Below, piece by piece: positions 10,574-22,526 of a DNA stretch of 64,000 bases (positions within the stretch are counted from its first letter, which is position 1; each line of letters starts with the position of its first letter). The stretch spans positions 50,452,993 through 50,516,992 of the forward strand of contig BSWB01000005.1 of assembly GCA_033239125.1 (NCBI GenBank), written 5' to 3'. The position numbers were made by a program, and so were the translations under genes. The stretch comes from Fagopyrum homotropicum. Lineage: Eukaryota; Streptophyta; Magnoliopsida; Caryophyllales; Polygonaceae. The notes beneath the pieces are model-generated. The model ran no database searches. It had not been told where the DNA came from and saw only the letters and a program-made list of their open reading frames with translations.

Positions 10574-12221
10574 TGATAAATCCACCTTAGTTATATATTT
10601 GTATATGTGATTATGGAAGATTTAACATTATGAGTGGTTTATACACTAACAAATATCGATTATATTTGTAGATTGCATGGTTTGGTTTTGTGTTTGTGAA
10701 ATATGTGCAGGCCTTGGAAAACATTTCAAAGGATGAACGTAGGTCTTGAAACAAGTTACAAGGGAAAAACACAGAGATTGAGAAGAAATCCAAAGGTTCA
10801 ACGCGGAGGCCTTGAAAGCCATTTCAAGGATCAAAGTTGAAGCCTTGAAACTCGATACAAGGGATACATCGACGCGAAGGATTTCAAAATCAAGTTTCAA
10901 AATCGCAACAACTTAATCTATCAAGGATCAAGAAAAGATCTTCAAACAAGATATCAAGAGAAGATCTCGGCCAACTCATATCTCCAACGGATTACATTGA
11001 AGAATATATCGTCCCAACAAGAAGATATTGCAAAGATCTTAACCGACGCAAGATTGAAGATCTTATCCAACGAATTTCACAAAGATCTCACAATCCAAGG
11101 AAGATCTTCAATGGCTATCAAAGAGATATATATTTAACCGAAGATCCTCAACGACTTGGAAGATCTCGAAGCTTGAAACAAAGATTTTAACAACAAGATC
11201 TTCAACGAATCTTTCAAGAAAAAATCTCGAAGAAGACTCTCAACGTACGTCAAGGAGATGAAGAAGATAAAAGATCCTATAATGGCAACTTCATCTCAAT
11301 CTACACCGTTTTCTATGGATAAGGAAGAACATCACAACGGTAATCTTCACAACGGCTAGAAGACTTCTCCGTTGAAGACTATAAATGAAGATCACGATTG
11401 AAGAGAAGTACAACAAGCTTAGACGGAAACATCTAAGTCTTCAAGCGATCAAGCATCTTCATTTCGTTCCAAAAGTTTTTCTTCCTCTTAGATTACAAAA
11501 GCTTACATCCCTAGAGAAAGAAAAGCACGAGAGCCTCATTGTTATATCTAAAGAGGGTTATACTCGAGTGTGTGTTACTCTACGAAGTAACTTGGATATT
11601 ATTGCTAGATTAAGAGATGGAATTAGATTGTAGCATTGAATACAGTGAGAGAAGAAGGGGATTTCTTCTAGGTTGTATCTAGGACTCATTTAAGTAGATA
11701 ATATATAGCTAGATCCTACGGGCAAAAGAACCCTAGGACGGAGATGTAGGCTGTTAGACCTGAAATTCGTAAACATATCACCGTTTCGATCTTTTTCATT
11801 CCACACATTTCTTGCTTAATGGCGACTAAAGTTGTTTTGCGGGTTTTCGGACTCAAGGCCTTGAAATCACTTTCAAAGCTCTTGAAAACCAGTTGTATCA
11901 CAAAGAGAAAAGATCGATATCAAGGCCTTGAAATCAGTTTCAAAGTCTTGAGATAGGTTTTTTCGAAAAGTTCTCATACTCTATTCAACCCCCTTCTAGA
12001 GTATTTATATCTTGTATATTCACCTATACTGTTCTTCAATTTCCATGAGTATCTTTTTGACATTATTAGAGTGAACAGACGTATGCACACTTATGTGCAT
12101 GTACAAGTACTTTAACTAAAGAACTATGTTCCTTGCACGAGTTAAAGTTATGTGTACCAAACAAGTAGTTTAACACGAGTTATATTAAATGATTGAACAT
12201 GCAACTTATGGTGTTCTAACA
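10574..12221 (+). repeat. Probable 3' LTR of the copia (Sirevirus-like) element
   Basis: The LTR is proposed from TGATAAATCC, right after the tract GGGGGAGAA, to TTCTAACA at 12221. The left end is well placed by the tract. The right end is a guess from the TAACA terminus because the partner LTR is not in the window. The region repeats the family palindrome TCAAGGCCTTGA at 11853-11864 and 11920-11931, with diverged copies at about 10790-10860. A TATA-like ACTATAAATGA lies near 11378. Confidence 0.5.
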
Positions 12222-12443
12222 ATGGAAGGGAACGGGAAGATGGAATACACAATTGTGTTCTTGAATAGGTAAATCGCGTATAGTTAATTAAGGCAAGCAT
12301 TGCATTTTATTTCTCATTATGTAAACAACAATCCGTACATTAAACATTGTATACTTCAATTACGTATAAGAGTCGTTAGGTCTATTTAATCTTGTGGTTA
12401 CAATATGTTCTCATTTCATACCATAATAATGATTCTTAATTGA

Positions 12444-12445
<2 letters not shown>

Positions 12446-12542
<97 letters not shown>

Positions 12543-12557
12543 TGTGTGTGTGTGTGT
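12446..12557. repeat. Compound microsatellite (TC)n(TA)n(GT)n
   Basis: A TC tract from 12446, a long TA tract from about 12483 to 12539 and a short TG tract to 12557 follow each other without interruption. They form the left boundary of a MITE-like repeat. Confidence 0.95.
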
Positions 12558-12868
12558 GCGGTTTTCATGAGAACACTCTTATTGTGTATCATGAGAGTAA
12601 TTTTAGACCGTCGGATGGTGAGTATTAAGGGTCGAGATTCAGGGTAGATATCATAATTAATAATAATTACGAATAACAATAATTACGAATAATCCATTCA
12701 ACCAACAATAACTACAAATAATTCATTCAACCAACAATAACTATGAATAATACATTAAACGATATGACATCTTCGTAACAAAACTAATAATAACTACGAA
12801 TAATATATTAAACAACAATGTCTGTTCTCATGATTACACGATAAGGTCTTGTTCTCATATGATCTCTC
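12558..12868. mobile_element. MITE-like element 1 between microsatellites
   Basis: The left end (TTTTCATGAGAACACTC and ATCATGAGAG) is a diverged inverted match of the right end near 12820-12865 (CTCATGATTACACGATAAGG and TGTTCTCATATGA). The interior has about three copies of a roughly 32-bp unit around AACAATAACTACGAATAAT. There is no coding capacity. Both flanks are TC/TA microsatellites. Confidence 0.5.

Positions 12869-12921
<53 letters not shown>
12869..12921. repeat. Compound microsatellite (CT)n(TA)n
   Basis: A CT tract is followed by a TA tract. It separates two MITE-like elements. Confidence 0.95.
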
Positions 12922-12923
<2 letters not shown>

Positions 12924-13610
12924 TTTTGGTTCAAGTGAGGAGGACCCTTGTGGATAGGAATTAGGAGAGCCGTGGTGATGTCACGTGGCACCACCATAAA
13001 TGAACAGTTAGTAATAAAAATATGAACACTGCCTATAACAAAAAAATGAACAATCATTAATAAAATTATGAACACTTACTTTGAAAAATATGAACACTTA
13101 CTTTGAAAAATATGAACATTTACTTTGAAAATTATGAACACACACTTGTAAAATAATGAACATCATATTTATTTACACGATTTGAAATAAAAAGAAAATT
13201 TTTAAAAAAAATACAAAAATGAACATTTAGTATTAAAACATGAACAATTAGTGTTGGGAAAAAATGAACAGTTTTTAATAAATATGAACACTTACTTTAA
13301 AAATCATGAACACTTACTTTAAAAACCATGAACACTTACTTTAAAATCTATGAACATCATAGTTGTAAGAACAATGAACACATACTTGTAAAAATATGAA
13401 CAACGTTTTTTTTACAACCATGAACACCATATTTTTATTACTAACTGTTCATTTTTTTGTGGTAACACATGACATGCCACGTCACCGTTTTTTTTTTCAG
13501 AAAAAAAATAAATAATAAATAAATAAATAAAAATAATGACGTGGCATGTCACGTGTCACCATCCTAGCTCTCCTCATTTCTATCCACAAGGGTGCTCCTC
13601 ACTGGAACCA

Positions 13611-13612
<2 letters not shown>
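12922..13612. mobile_element. MITE-like fold-back element 2 flanked by TA microsatellites
   Basis: The left end contains GTGAGGAGGACCCTTGTGG. The reverse complement of the right end (about 13545-13612) contains GTGAGGAGCACCCTTGTGG, and the match extends over roughly 60 bp. Further in, ATGAACAGTTAGTAATAA on the left is mirrored at about 13434-13451. A perfect 15-bp inverted repeat TGACATGCCACGTCA lies at 13470-13484 and 13537-13551. The interior has tandem copies of a 22-23-bp unit TATGAACACTTACTTTGAAA (about 13061-13130 and 13280-13350). No transposase is present. Confidence 0.65.

Positions 13613-13671
<59 letters not shown>
13613..13671. repeat. (AT)n microsatellite
   Basis: A nearly pure AT tract that forms the right flank of MITE-like element 2. 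Confidence 0.95.
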
Positions 13672-13674
<3 letters not shown>

Positions 13675-13789
13675 AAATAACATTATTTATGCTTGATTTA
13701 TGTCTAAATTATTATTACAAAAGAAGCGAATAATGTTCATATAAAGTAATGTAATGATCGAATGACCCTACAATATCTAGTTTACAACA

Positions 13790-15270
13790 CTTTTTTTTAA
13801 TGAATCTCATTGGTTTTAAATACAAATAATAACCTACATGGGTGAATCCACATGTTTGTATATAAGCATTACACTCATCTATTTGAGCTAAGATATTTGT
13901 GTTTTATAAACTTATGTTTGATGAACAACACCTTAAAATAAAAAGAACAACAAAGTTGATGGATGAACAACACTCTAAACCAAAAGGAACAACAAGGTTT
14001 AATGGATAAAAGTCTTAAAGCGAAAAGAATAATAAAAATTAATGGATAAGACAACTACCATGATGAACAATTGATCTCAATGTATCACAAGGACTAATGG
14101 AGATGTCTAATGAACAATCTTAAAATAAAATTGATTGAACAAATTGCATAATAGTCATATAACAAATATATTGAACACAAGGCGTTAATGATTGTACAAC
14201 TTTGGTATGCACAACGTTCATGATTGTATAACTTTGATATTTGTGCATGATCGTCAGCGCCATCTTTTGTGGTATTACGTTGCTAGATTGTGATTGCAAT
14301 GACGTATAGTTTATCAACATATATGTCATGAACAACACAACTAATTGAACAATTGCTATAGTATGAGGGAATATAGTTCCGCAATTGTGAAACGAGTTAA
14401 ACAAACCCTAAAATGTACATTGATTTTTCAAGTATCAAAAAATAAATTTACATACTTTAATATTGTGTTAATAGAAAGGTAAATCTCGATTGTTTTTGAA
14501 ATAGTGGAGGAAGTAGATGTCTCATTTATCCTACGGGGAAAATAGAATTCAATTGCTTTTCAAATTTCTTTATGAGATTTTTGTAAATTTGAAAAAAAAA
14601 AACACCTAAAGGACCTAATATTTGTTTTAATGAACCCATTGTTCTTAAATAAAAATAACAACTTATGTGGTTGGACCCACATCTTTTTATATTAGCCCTA
14701 TACTATTATGTTTGAGCTAATAGAGTGTGTGCTTTTATAAACTTATGGTTTGTTGATGAACAAAATCTTAAAATGAAAAGAAAATTAAACGTTGATAGAT
14801 AAGCAACACTCTAAACTAATAAAACAACAATATTTATTTTCAAAAAAAAGAGAAGAACAACAATATTTAATGGAAAAAAGACCTTAAACCGAAATGAACA
14901 ATAAACTAGTGGATGAAAAAACTAACATTATGAACAAGTAATCTTAATATATGTCAAGAACTAATGAAGATGTCTAATGAACAAGCTTGAAATATAATCG
15001 ATTGCACGTATTGCATAATAGTCATGGGTCCGTTTGATGAGGGAGAAAGGGTTTGAACACAAGACGTTCGTGTTTCTAAGGTTTTGGTGTTTGTGCATGA
15101 CCGTGCATTTTATGTTTTGTAGTATTTCATTGATAAAACGTGATTGCAACGATAACACTTTTACCATTAGCTTAAATGAAGCACATGAATAATAACTCTA
15201 GATTGATAGATACACTGTTACATACTTGATATTGTGCTTGTATAAAAATGAACCTCGATTGTGTTTCCAA
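13790..15270. repeat. Two diverged direct copies of an AT-rich repeat
   Basis: About 13790-14480 and about 14615-15270 align collinearly with gaps. Shared landmarks are TTTTATAAACTTATG, CAACACTCTAAAC, GATGTCTAATGAACAA, TTGCATAATAGTCAT and TTTGTGCATGA. Neither copy has a convincing ORF. The origin is unknown: it could be an old non-autonomous element or a local duplication. Confidence 0.6.
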
Positions 15271-15424
15271 TTAGAACATAGAAATATCGTCAAAATAAGT
15301 GTAGATTAAACACATGAACAATCGAAACAATAAGTAATTGTTTAAGTAAAAGAGAGATGTCTCGTTTATCGGTATGAAAAGAATATAACTCAATTGATTT
15401 TAAAATTTCCTTATTTACTAATTT

Positions 15425-15770
15425 GGATAATATATTATAACACTAAAAAAAATCTCCTTCCAAATACATTTGAAATTCGTTTCATGTCTAAATCGAATAA
15501 CTAGATAATTATTGTAATTCTAGGTTCATTTCATCCTAATAAAGAATCGAGTAACCAGATGATTAATGTAATTCTAGGTTCATTTCATCCTAATAAAGAA
15601 TCGAGTAATCAGATGATCAATGTAATTCTAGGTTCATTTCATCCATAATAAAAAGTATATTATGACACTAAAAAAATCTCCTTTCAAATACATTTAAAAT
15701 TCATCCATGTCTAAATCAATTGACTAGATAATTAATGTAATTTTAGGTTCATTTCATGCCAATAAATATT
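15425..15770. repeat. 54-bp tandem repeat inside a larger duplication
   Basis: A 54-bp unit containing GTAATTCTAGGTTCATTTCAT recurs about three times from 15491. Its period is visible between AAAGAATCGA at 15541 and 15595. A larger segment (ACACTAAAAAAA...AAATACATTT...TCATTTCAT) starts near 15440 and again near 15660. Confidence 0.75.
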
Positions 15771-16876
15771 AAGTGTTTACTCTACTTGATAGATAAGTAC
15801 TGACTCACCCATTCATTTTAATTTCTAATTTATTTTAATTTTACCATTTTAGAAGAAAAAGTTAATGTTTGAAAAAAAAAAAAAAAGTAAAAAACTTTAA
15901 ATTACCAAATTTAGTCGTTTTACGAAATTAATTTAATCCAATTAACCAAAGTCTTGTAATTAACTATCATAATCAGGGTCACTTATATCACACCCACCCT
16001 CTCTTTATATAGCATTCCTCTAGTGAAAACTCTCTTTGTATTGCCATCTGTCTCTCATTTCCTCCAAAGTCTCATGTACCGTCTCTGCTACTAAACCCGT
16101 ACCCATTTACATGTTCTTCAATTTCTTCTTTGATAACAAATTAAAAAGTCTTCATTTTTGCAATTGTTCAGGACATTTCGAAAAATCCATGGCTTGATAT
16201 TGTGAAGACTGAAGAGAAATACATGGGCTTGGGGGAGTTTGATGAAGCATCGGATTCTTGTTGTAATCAGCGGATGAACAACAATGAGAAAGAGGTTTGA
16301 AGACTTTTTGTGGGCTTAGGTCAATGCTTTTCTTCACCAGCAGTTGAGTTAGGTGAATCATTCGTGTTTTAATTCTGTAATTGTTTTAAACTTTCAACTT
16401 TACCTTCTTTCGTTTTGGTGTCTACTATTCAAAACGTGAGAATGGGTTTCTCGCTTTTAACTATTTAATTTACATGTTTAATCTTCCATTTCTGCTACCG
16501 TTTGTCTGTTAATGGTTTTTTTTTAAGTGATCATCATAATTGCTGCTCAATCCATGTAGGAATGCTGTGAAATCAAAATTTTGTTCTCTTTCTTGCTTTG
16601 GTTCTTAGATTTGAGTGTCGTTTTTTGAGTGTTTATATCATTCATTGACATTTGGTGGCATCAGGTTTTTATACTCTGACTTTTCATCTGGCAGTTGTAA
16701 TTATTATCCTTCACTATTCTTGAAGAAACATTGGGAATTTGTGATGATATTTTGTACATACTTGTTCACCTTTGCATAATTGTAAGAGTCTTTGATTCAT
16801 TGGTGGCTTGGTTTGCTCTATGATGCCTTTGTGTTTTGTTTGTTTGCTTTGTTTGATGGGCTAAACAGCTCTAGCT
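15771..16876 (+). promoter_or_regulatory. Promoter and 5' leader region of the NPGR gene
   Basis: TTTATATA at 16004-16011 is a plausible TATA box, preceded by AT-rich DNA. No coding ORF is supported up to the ATG at 16877. The stretch from about 16380 to 16868 is T-rich and ends CTAAACAG (acceptor AG at 16867-16868), so a leader intron is likely. Its donor cannot be fixed by eye. Confidence 0.5.
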
Positions 16877-19800
16877 ATGTCAATGATGCATAAGAAGAGC
16901 TGGATGAAAGGGAAAGTAGTTAGATTGAGAAAGATGTTCAAGTGCATTTTCATAGGGAAACAAATAAAGGCACATGAATTGGCGGATTCATCTGTGTCTT
17001 TGGCCACCTGTGATTATTCTGCTGGTGTTTTTTCGACCCGAGCTACTGCTGGTGGTGAGCCTGTTGATAATGACATGACAACTGTTCGGAGAAATATACA
17101 AGAAGCTGAGTTGTCTCTTCCCGAGAGCGGCTACCTCAACTATGAGGTCAGTCTCTAATCAAGTACCTAATGCCTAATGGGTTTGTTCCTGAAGATATTT
17201 TGTCCCATGAGAAATGAATTCAACCGTTTATTATGCCTTTGATTGATGATAAATTTATGCTAAAATCATGTTTGTTTCCGACAAAAATCATTCTCTTTAA
17301 GGTATGTCAAAATTGGAATGGATATGATTAGGTTAAATATCCTTTGTTAGGGGGCTTATAATGTTGGAACACCTTTGTGGTGTATTGGTGAGTGTTTTAG
17401 GAAGCGAGAGCTCTATTAGGAAGGCTCGAGTATCAGAAAGGAAACATGGAAGTTGCTTTTCGTGTATTTGAAGGAATGGACATTGTTGCTGTGATGCCAA
17501 ACGTGAAGGTCTCTTTAGCGAGACATTGTGAGGTCTACCGACTACAATCACAGAGTGATGTGACCCCACCTATGTCCATGCATGTCGTTGCTCTTCTTCT
17601 TGAAGCAATATTTTTGAAAGCAAAGTCACTGCAAGCTCTTGGAAGGATGGAAGGTAATGTTACGTAAACCATTTCGGACTTTATAATAGTAGTTAGTGTA
17701 AAATGTAGTATAAATAGTCTATTTACTACTTATAAGTTGTGTTTGTCAATACTACATTCTTATGAATTGGCATCCAAACAACACTTTTGTTGAACTGTAT
17801 TATAGGTCATAAAACATGTAGTATTAAACTTGCATTTTGTGCATGCAAATAAGCCCTATATTGTTACAAGAGCTCATTTTATTCTGGATACATTTGCAGA
17901 TGCTGCTTTATCATGCCAGGTGATTGTCGACACTGTTGTATCTGCAATACCTGATGGCTTACCTGAAGAGTTTGTTAACTACTCTAAATTGCACGAGACT
18001 TTGAACAAGGCTATTGAGTTGCACCCTGAGCTGCAAAAATTTGTTAGTTCCCCTGACCAAGCAATTCTATCTTATCGACATGCCTTGCTTTACAACTGGA
18101 ACCTTGAACTAGAAACCAGATCAAGGATAGAGAAGCAGTTTGCAGTTTTCCTCTTATATAGTGGTTATGATGCAAACCCGTCAAATTTACGTATCCAAAT
18201 GGAAGGATCTTTCATCCCTAGAAATAATGTAGAAGAGGCAATTCTTCTTCTGTTAATCTTGTTGATGAAGTCTTCCATGAGAAAGCTTAAACGGGATTTG
18301 TCGATTTTTGAACATTTATCTTTTGCTTTATCTATCTCTAGTGATCTACAATCACAAGGATCTCAGACGGAAGAGTTGCCTCATGAGATCATGGAGAGGA
18401 AAGAGAAGGGTCTTACCATGGCACTTTGCTACCACGGTCAAGACAAGAACTCCACGGCCATGAACTTGTTTAGGAACCTATTAAATGATAGAGAGAACCT
18501 AAGCTGCAACGAAGAGCTATTGCTTGCCTCCAAGATCAGTGATGGGAATAGTTACAACGGTCTTGTAGAAGCGGTGGACTATTCTAACAAAGTTGTTAAA
18601 AAACTTCATGGGAAATGTAATCATCTAGTACGTACCGCCTGTTGTCAGTTGGGAATCTCACTGTCTACACACTCTAGATCAATTGCTTTGCAGTCCCGAA
18701 GGATTTCAACACAAACGGATTCTCTTGATGCATTAGAAGTTGCAAGACAGCTGGGTGGGGGAAGGGATCCGAACGTTATTTACAATCTTGCCATTGAAAA
18801 TGCCGAGCAAAGGAAGTTAGAGGATGCACTTTATTATGCAAAGCAGCTTTTGAAGGTGGAAGATAAATCTGAGATCAGAGGGTGGCTTCTATTGGCCAGA
18901 ATATTATCAGCTCAAAAGCGGTATGTGGATGCAGAGACGATAGTTATTGCTGCACTCGAACAGTCTGGGAAGTGGGATCAAGTTGAACTTTTGAGGACTA
19001 AGGCTAAGCTTCATATCATGCAGGACGAGATGAAGAATGCTATACAAACTTATACACATGCTCTGGTTGTTCTTCAAGTCAGGCAAAAGGGATTTGGCGT
19101 TTCGGAAAGGGTTTTGGAGGTAATATCAATATATTTTTGTTATATCTTGGTTGTTTTGTAAGCTTGTTATGGTATTAATATTCGTCTTAAATTTTCCTTT
19201 GCAGACTAATATGGAGCGTGATAGGGTTCTTGAGATGGAAACTTGGCATGATCTTGCAAATGTCTATACAAGATTATCGCAATGGAACGATGCAGAGATT
19301 TGCCTTTTAAAATCTCATGCTCTCTTTCCTAATTCTGCTTCCATGTGGTATTCATTTGGTATGTATACTTGCTTGGTTTCTTTCTTTGTCATTTCTTAAC
19401 ATTTGGTTTCTTTTCAACTACCTATGTTTGTCATTATGGCTATCAATACTAGAAAATATGACTGCCATTAGGTTCTTTGCTTAGCTTTTTTTGTGCCTTT
19501 ATGTCACATTATATTAATATCACAATCATTTTGTACCCTTTTCGTGCATTATGTTTGCTTCCTTATACAGATTAAACAATAGCATTTCTTTGATATTTTG
19601 CAATCTTGTAAATGACACTTAATTTCTTTGGGAGATTAATATACAATGTTCATGAAATTAATACTATCTACAATCTTAACTCTTTGCTCATGGGATGATT
19701 GGCCTATTGATTATAAAAGTTTATTCAATTTGCAAGTATTTATAATGGTCATATTTCTCGGCTTTCTGTCATAAAATAAATGGATGAATTTTGTCAGGTT

Positions 19801-20129
19801 TGTTGAATGAAGCTAAGGGGCTTCACAAAGAAGCACTTGAATCGTTTTGGACAGCACTAGACATTGATCCGACACATGTACCAAGCCTAGTCTCTCTAGC
19901 GAAGTCACTTATGAAGATCACCACAAACCCTCCTTGGGAAACAGCAAGAAGCTTTCTTACAGAAGCGGTTCGTCTTGACAAAACAAATGCTTCAGCATGG
20001 TACAACCTCGGTCTGATCTACAAGTCCGAGGAGGCAGAAGAATCAGAAGTTGATTCAGCAGAGTGTTTTGAAACTGCTGCTCTTCTTCAAGAAACAGAAC
20101 CCGTTGAGCCTTTCAGATTAGGTTCATAA
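16877..20129 (+). CDS. NO POLLEN GERMINATION-RELATED (NPG/NPGR) TPR protein, five coding exons
   Basis: Coding exons are 16877-17146, 17401-17653, 17900-19119, 19205-19358 and 19798-20129. All introns have GT..AG ends and phases fit (0, 1, 0, 1), giving 742 residues and TAA at the end. The basic N-terminus is followed by SGYLNYE joined across intron 1 to EARALLGRLEYQKGN, a signature of plant NPG/NPGR proteins. TPR-like helical pairs continue to the C-terminus (for example WHDLANVYTRLSQWNDAE, and WYSFG joined across intron 4 to LLNEAKG, ending ASAWYNLGLIY). The family is known as calmodulin-binding TPR proteins and as TTC7-like subunits of the plasma-membrane PI4K-alpha1 complex with HYCCIN and EFOP; Arabidopsis NPG1 is needed for pollen germination. 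Length fits Arabidopsis NPGR2. NPGR1, NPGR2 and NPG1 cannot be told apart with certainty. The gene looks intact. Confidence 0.93.
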
Positions 20130-20830
20130 CTCTTCTTACCCAACTACATTTTTTTGAATGTTGATAACATTTGATAGCTTTTGGGAAGATAATATATAGT
20201 TAGTCTAAAAGAGAACAAAACTGCAGGAATAGATATATAAGGAGAGGATAGGAAAGCTTGAAGTAGGGAGGTTTGATGATAGTAATAATAGCATATCAAT
20301 GGAGGAATTTGTTGGATTAGAATTTTTTCAGGATATAAAAAATAGGTGAATACCCGAGATAGTTTCGATTCCCTAGCCTTTGTTTGTCATAAGATGGTTC
20401 CATCTTCTGCACAACCTGGCATTGTAAGTTGTTGCAAAACTCATCTGTTAACAGAGTTTTGTTTTCGGATTTTGCAAACTATAGTTTTTTCTGAAATTCA
20501 GATGATACTCGGTTTTTGTTTGGAAACTTGTGATTGTTATGAACGTGCTTATAAGATTGTGTTGCATGTTATTTGCAAATGCATGTGTTGGTTCATGATA
20601 AAAAAAAAAAAAACTTTTGATGCGTGAAGGTTTATGTTGTTAACTTTCTAAAATATAATTGCTACGGTGCTAGAATCGGTACAAAAATGACTTTCACCGG
20701 TAAACATGAAATAATAAGAATAAATGAGTCCATTTTTCATCTCAATTAACAACAAACATAAATGTTCAAAACCAGCCAACTGGGTAAAACTCAAGAGAAA
20801 ACCAACCAACTGGGTAAAACTCAAGAGAAG
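20130..20830 (+). other. 3' flank of the NPGR gene, with a short tandem repeat
   Basis: The first few hundred bases probably hold the 3' UTR, with several AATAAT-like signals near 20280-20300. No gene is seen. At about 20774-20830 the 24-base string beginning CCAACTGGGTAAAACTC occurs twice in tandem with a period of about 30 bp. Confidence 0.5.
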
Positions 20831-21296
20831 TGATGAGGGACCATCCCAACACCACCTCAAGGTCAAATCACTAGATCAAAGACAAGCCATTGAAGGAGAT
20901 TACAACCATATCATCTTTAAGTTGAAGGAGTCATCACAAGAAGAACAAAGGCCATCTATGAGAAAGTTGCTAGCTTATTGGCAACATGTGTACTTAAAAA
21001 GACCTCATTCATACCTAGGTCTCCTTTAGTGACATTGTTGACTATTATGGAAGGATCATACAAGACCCAAGATCATCAAGAAAGCACAAAAAGTAGCTAG
21101 GATGAAGAAAGAGTTCTAGAGAAGAAATTTCAGTCAAGAGGACCAAATTCTCGCCCGAGATTTAGAAAATGATTGACCGAGATTTGACTATTGTCGATGT
21201 TCATAAGATCCGGCTGCGATCTTATTATTAGTTATAGATATCTTTTATTAATTTAATACCTTTAAGCTTTTATTGAAGTTCCATCTTAAGTTTGCG

Positions 21297-21305
21297 TCAT
21301 TTTTA
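21297..21305. repeat. 9-bp target site duplication, left copy (TCATTTTTA)
   Basis: TCATTTTTA here and at 22518-22526 flank the inverted-repeat element. A 9-bp duplication is typical of Mutator-like elements. Confidence 0.8.
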
Positions 21306-22517
21306 GATAAAATTGTCTATACAATACCCCATCTTTTGGGCTGACTAAACTTTAGTACCCCATCCTTTTTTAAACTATCAGAACGGTACCTAATCTACTT
21401 ACCCCGACCGAAAATTAGTATATGTGGTACTGTTCACAGGTTCAATCTGAAGAACGGCGTTAACTGTGAGGGGTAAAATTGTCCAATCTCACATAAACCC
21501 TAAGCCCCAAATTTCAGAAAATTGAAAATCCCTAATTTTATCACACATGACATTTCTTCTCTTCTAATTCTAGTCCCCCACCTTCTTCGGTCACTGTTGT
21601 TGTTGCTCTCTCTCTTCTTTGTGCAGAATACAGCCAACAACCTTTCTCACCAACGACAACCTTTTTCAATAGCAACCGTTCTCTTCTCTGTGCAAACGGC
21701 AGAGATGCAGGTGAATCAATATCGACTTCTGCACTATTGTACGCAGTGATGTAGGTGAACCAATGGTGAATTAAAGATGATGAAATTAATAATGATTCCG
21801 ATGTGATTTCTTCTCTTTGCAGACGACAATGCATACAATGGTGAATTAAAGAAAGAATTTTCCAAAGCTCAAAGTCCCAACCCCTCCATGTGATTTCCTT
21901 TGGCAATATCTACTTCTGCGACCGTCTCCCTCAAATATTCCATCCCGATTTCGCATTTTATGGAAGTAATTGCGATTCCGATTCGAAAAGATAGAATCTA
22001 ACCTAATATTTCTTTCAGCTGCTGAGTGTTGATCGATTACCGCTTGATCGTGTTGAAAGCTTCTAGATCTTAAAAATTGATAACAATTGAGAAAATATGC
22101 CCACTGTGCAGGGTTCAACCGGCGATGATGGTGGCAGTATGCAAGCAATCGAAATAATCACTCAACAAGCTCAGTAGTTGGGGCTTAGGGTTTTTCAATT
22201 TTACCCCTGTTAGTGGCTGCCACCCATTTCAAAAAAAATGTAACCATGTTAATCATTCATAAAATTAGGGTTTTTCAATTTTCAGAAACTTGGGGATTAG
22301 GGTTTTTGTGAGATTGGACAAGTTAAGGCATAAAGGTTCATGGACAACATTACCCCTCACAGTTAACGCCGTTCTTTAGATTTTTCGTGTGAACAATACC
22401 ATGTATACTATTCTTCGGTCGGGGTCAGTAGATGAGGTATCGTTCTGATAGTTAAAAGGATGGGGTTCTAAAGTTTAGTCAGCCCAAAAGACGGGGTATT
22501 GTTTAGATAATTTTCTC
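21306..22517. mobile_element. Non-autonomous Mutator-like element with long terminal inverted repeats
   Basis: The left arm (21306 to about 21541) starts GATAAAATTGTC. The right arm (about 22257-22517), read in reverse complement, starts GAGAAAATTATC. Shared landmarks include TTTTGGGCTGACTAAACTTT, the AACGGCGTTAACTGTGAGGG segment and the AACCCTAA-rich inner end. TCATTTTTA is duplicated on both flanks. The 700-bp interior has no transposase and no ORF I recognise. A piece of the right arm (TTGGGGCTTAGGGTTTTTCA) is repeated at about 22177-22200. Confidence 0.85.
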
Positions 22518-22526
22518 TCATTTTTA
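22518..22526. repeat. 9-bp target site duplication, right copy (TCATTTTTA)
   Basis: Matches 21297-21305. Confidence 0.8.

Noticed and set aside
12416..12679. Open frames across the TC/TA/GT microsatellite on both strands
   Set aside because: Dinucleotide repeats give long stop-free frames (SLSLSL, YIYIYI) without meaning.
21522..22148. Open frames inside the Mutator-like element as captured gene pieces
   Set aside because: No recognisable motif on either strand; only capture of unknown DNA remains possible.
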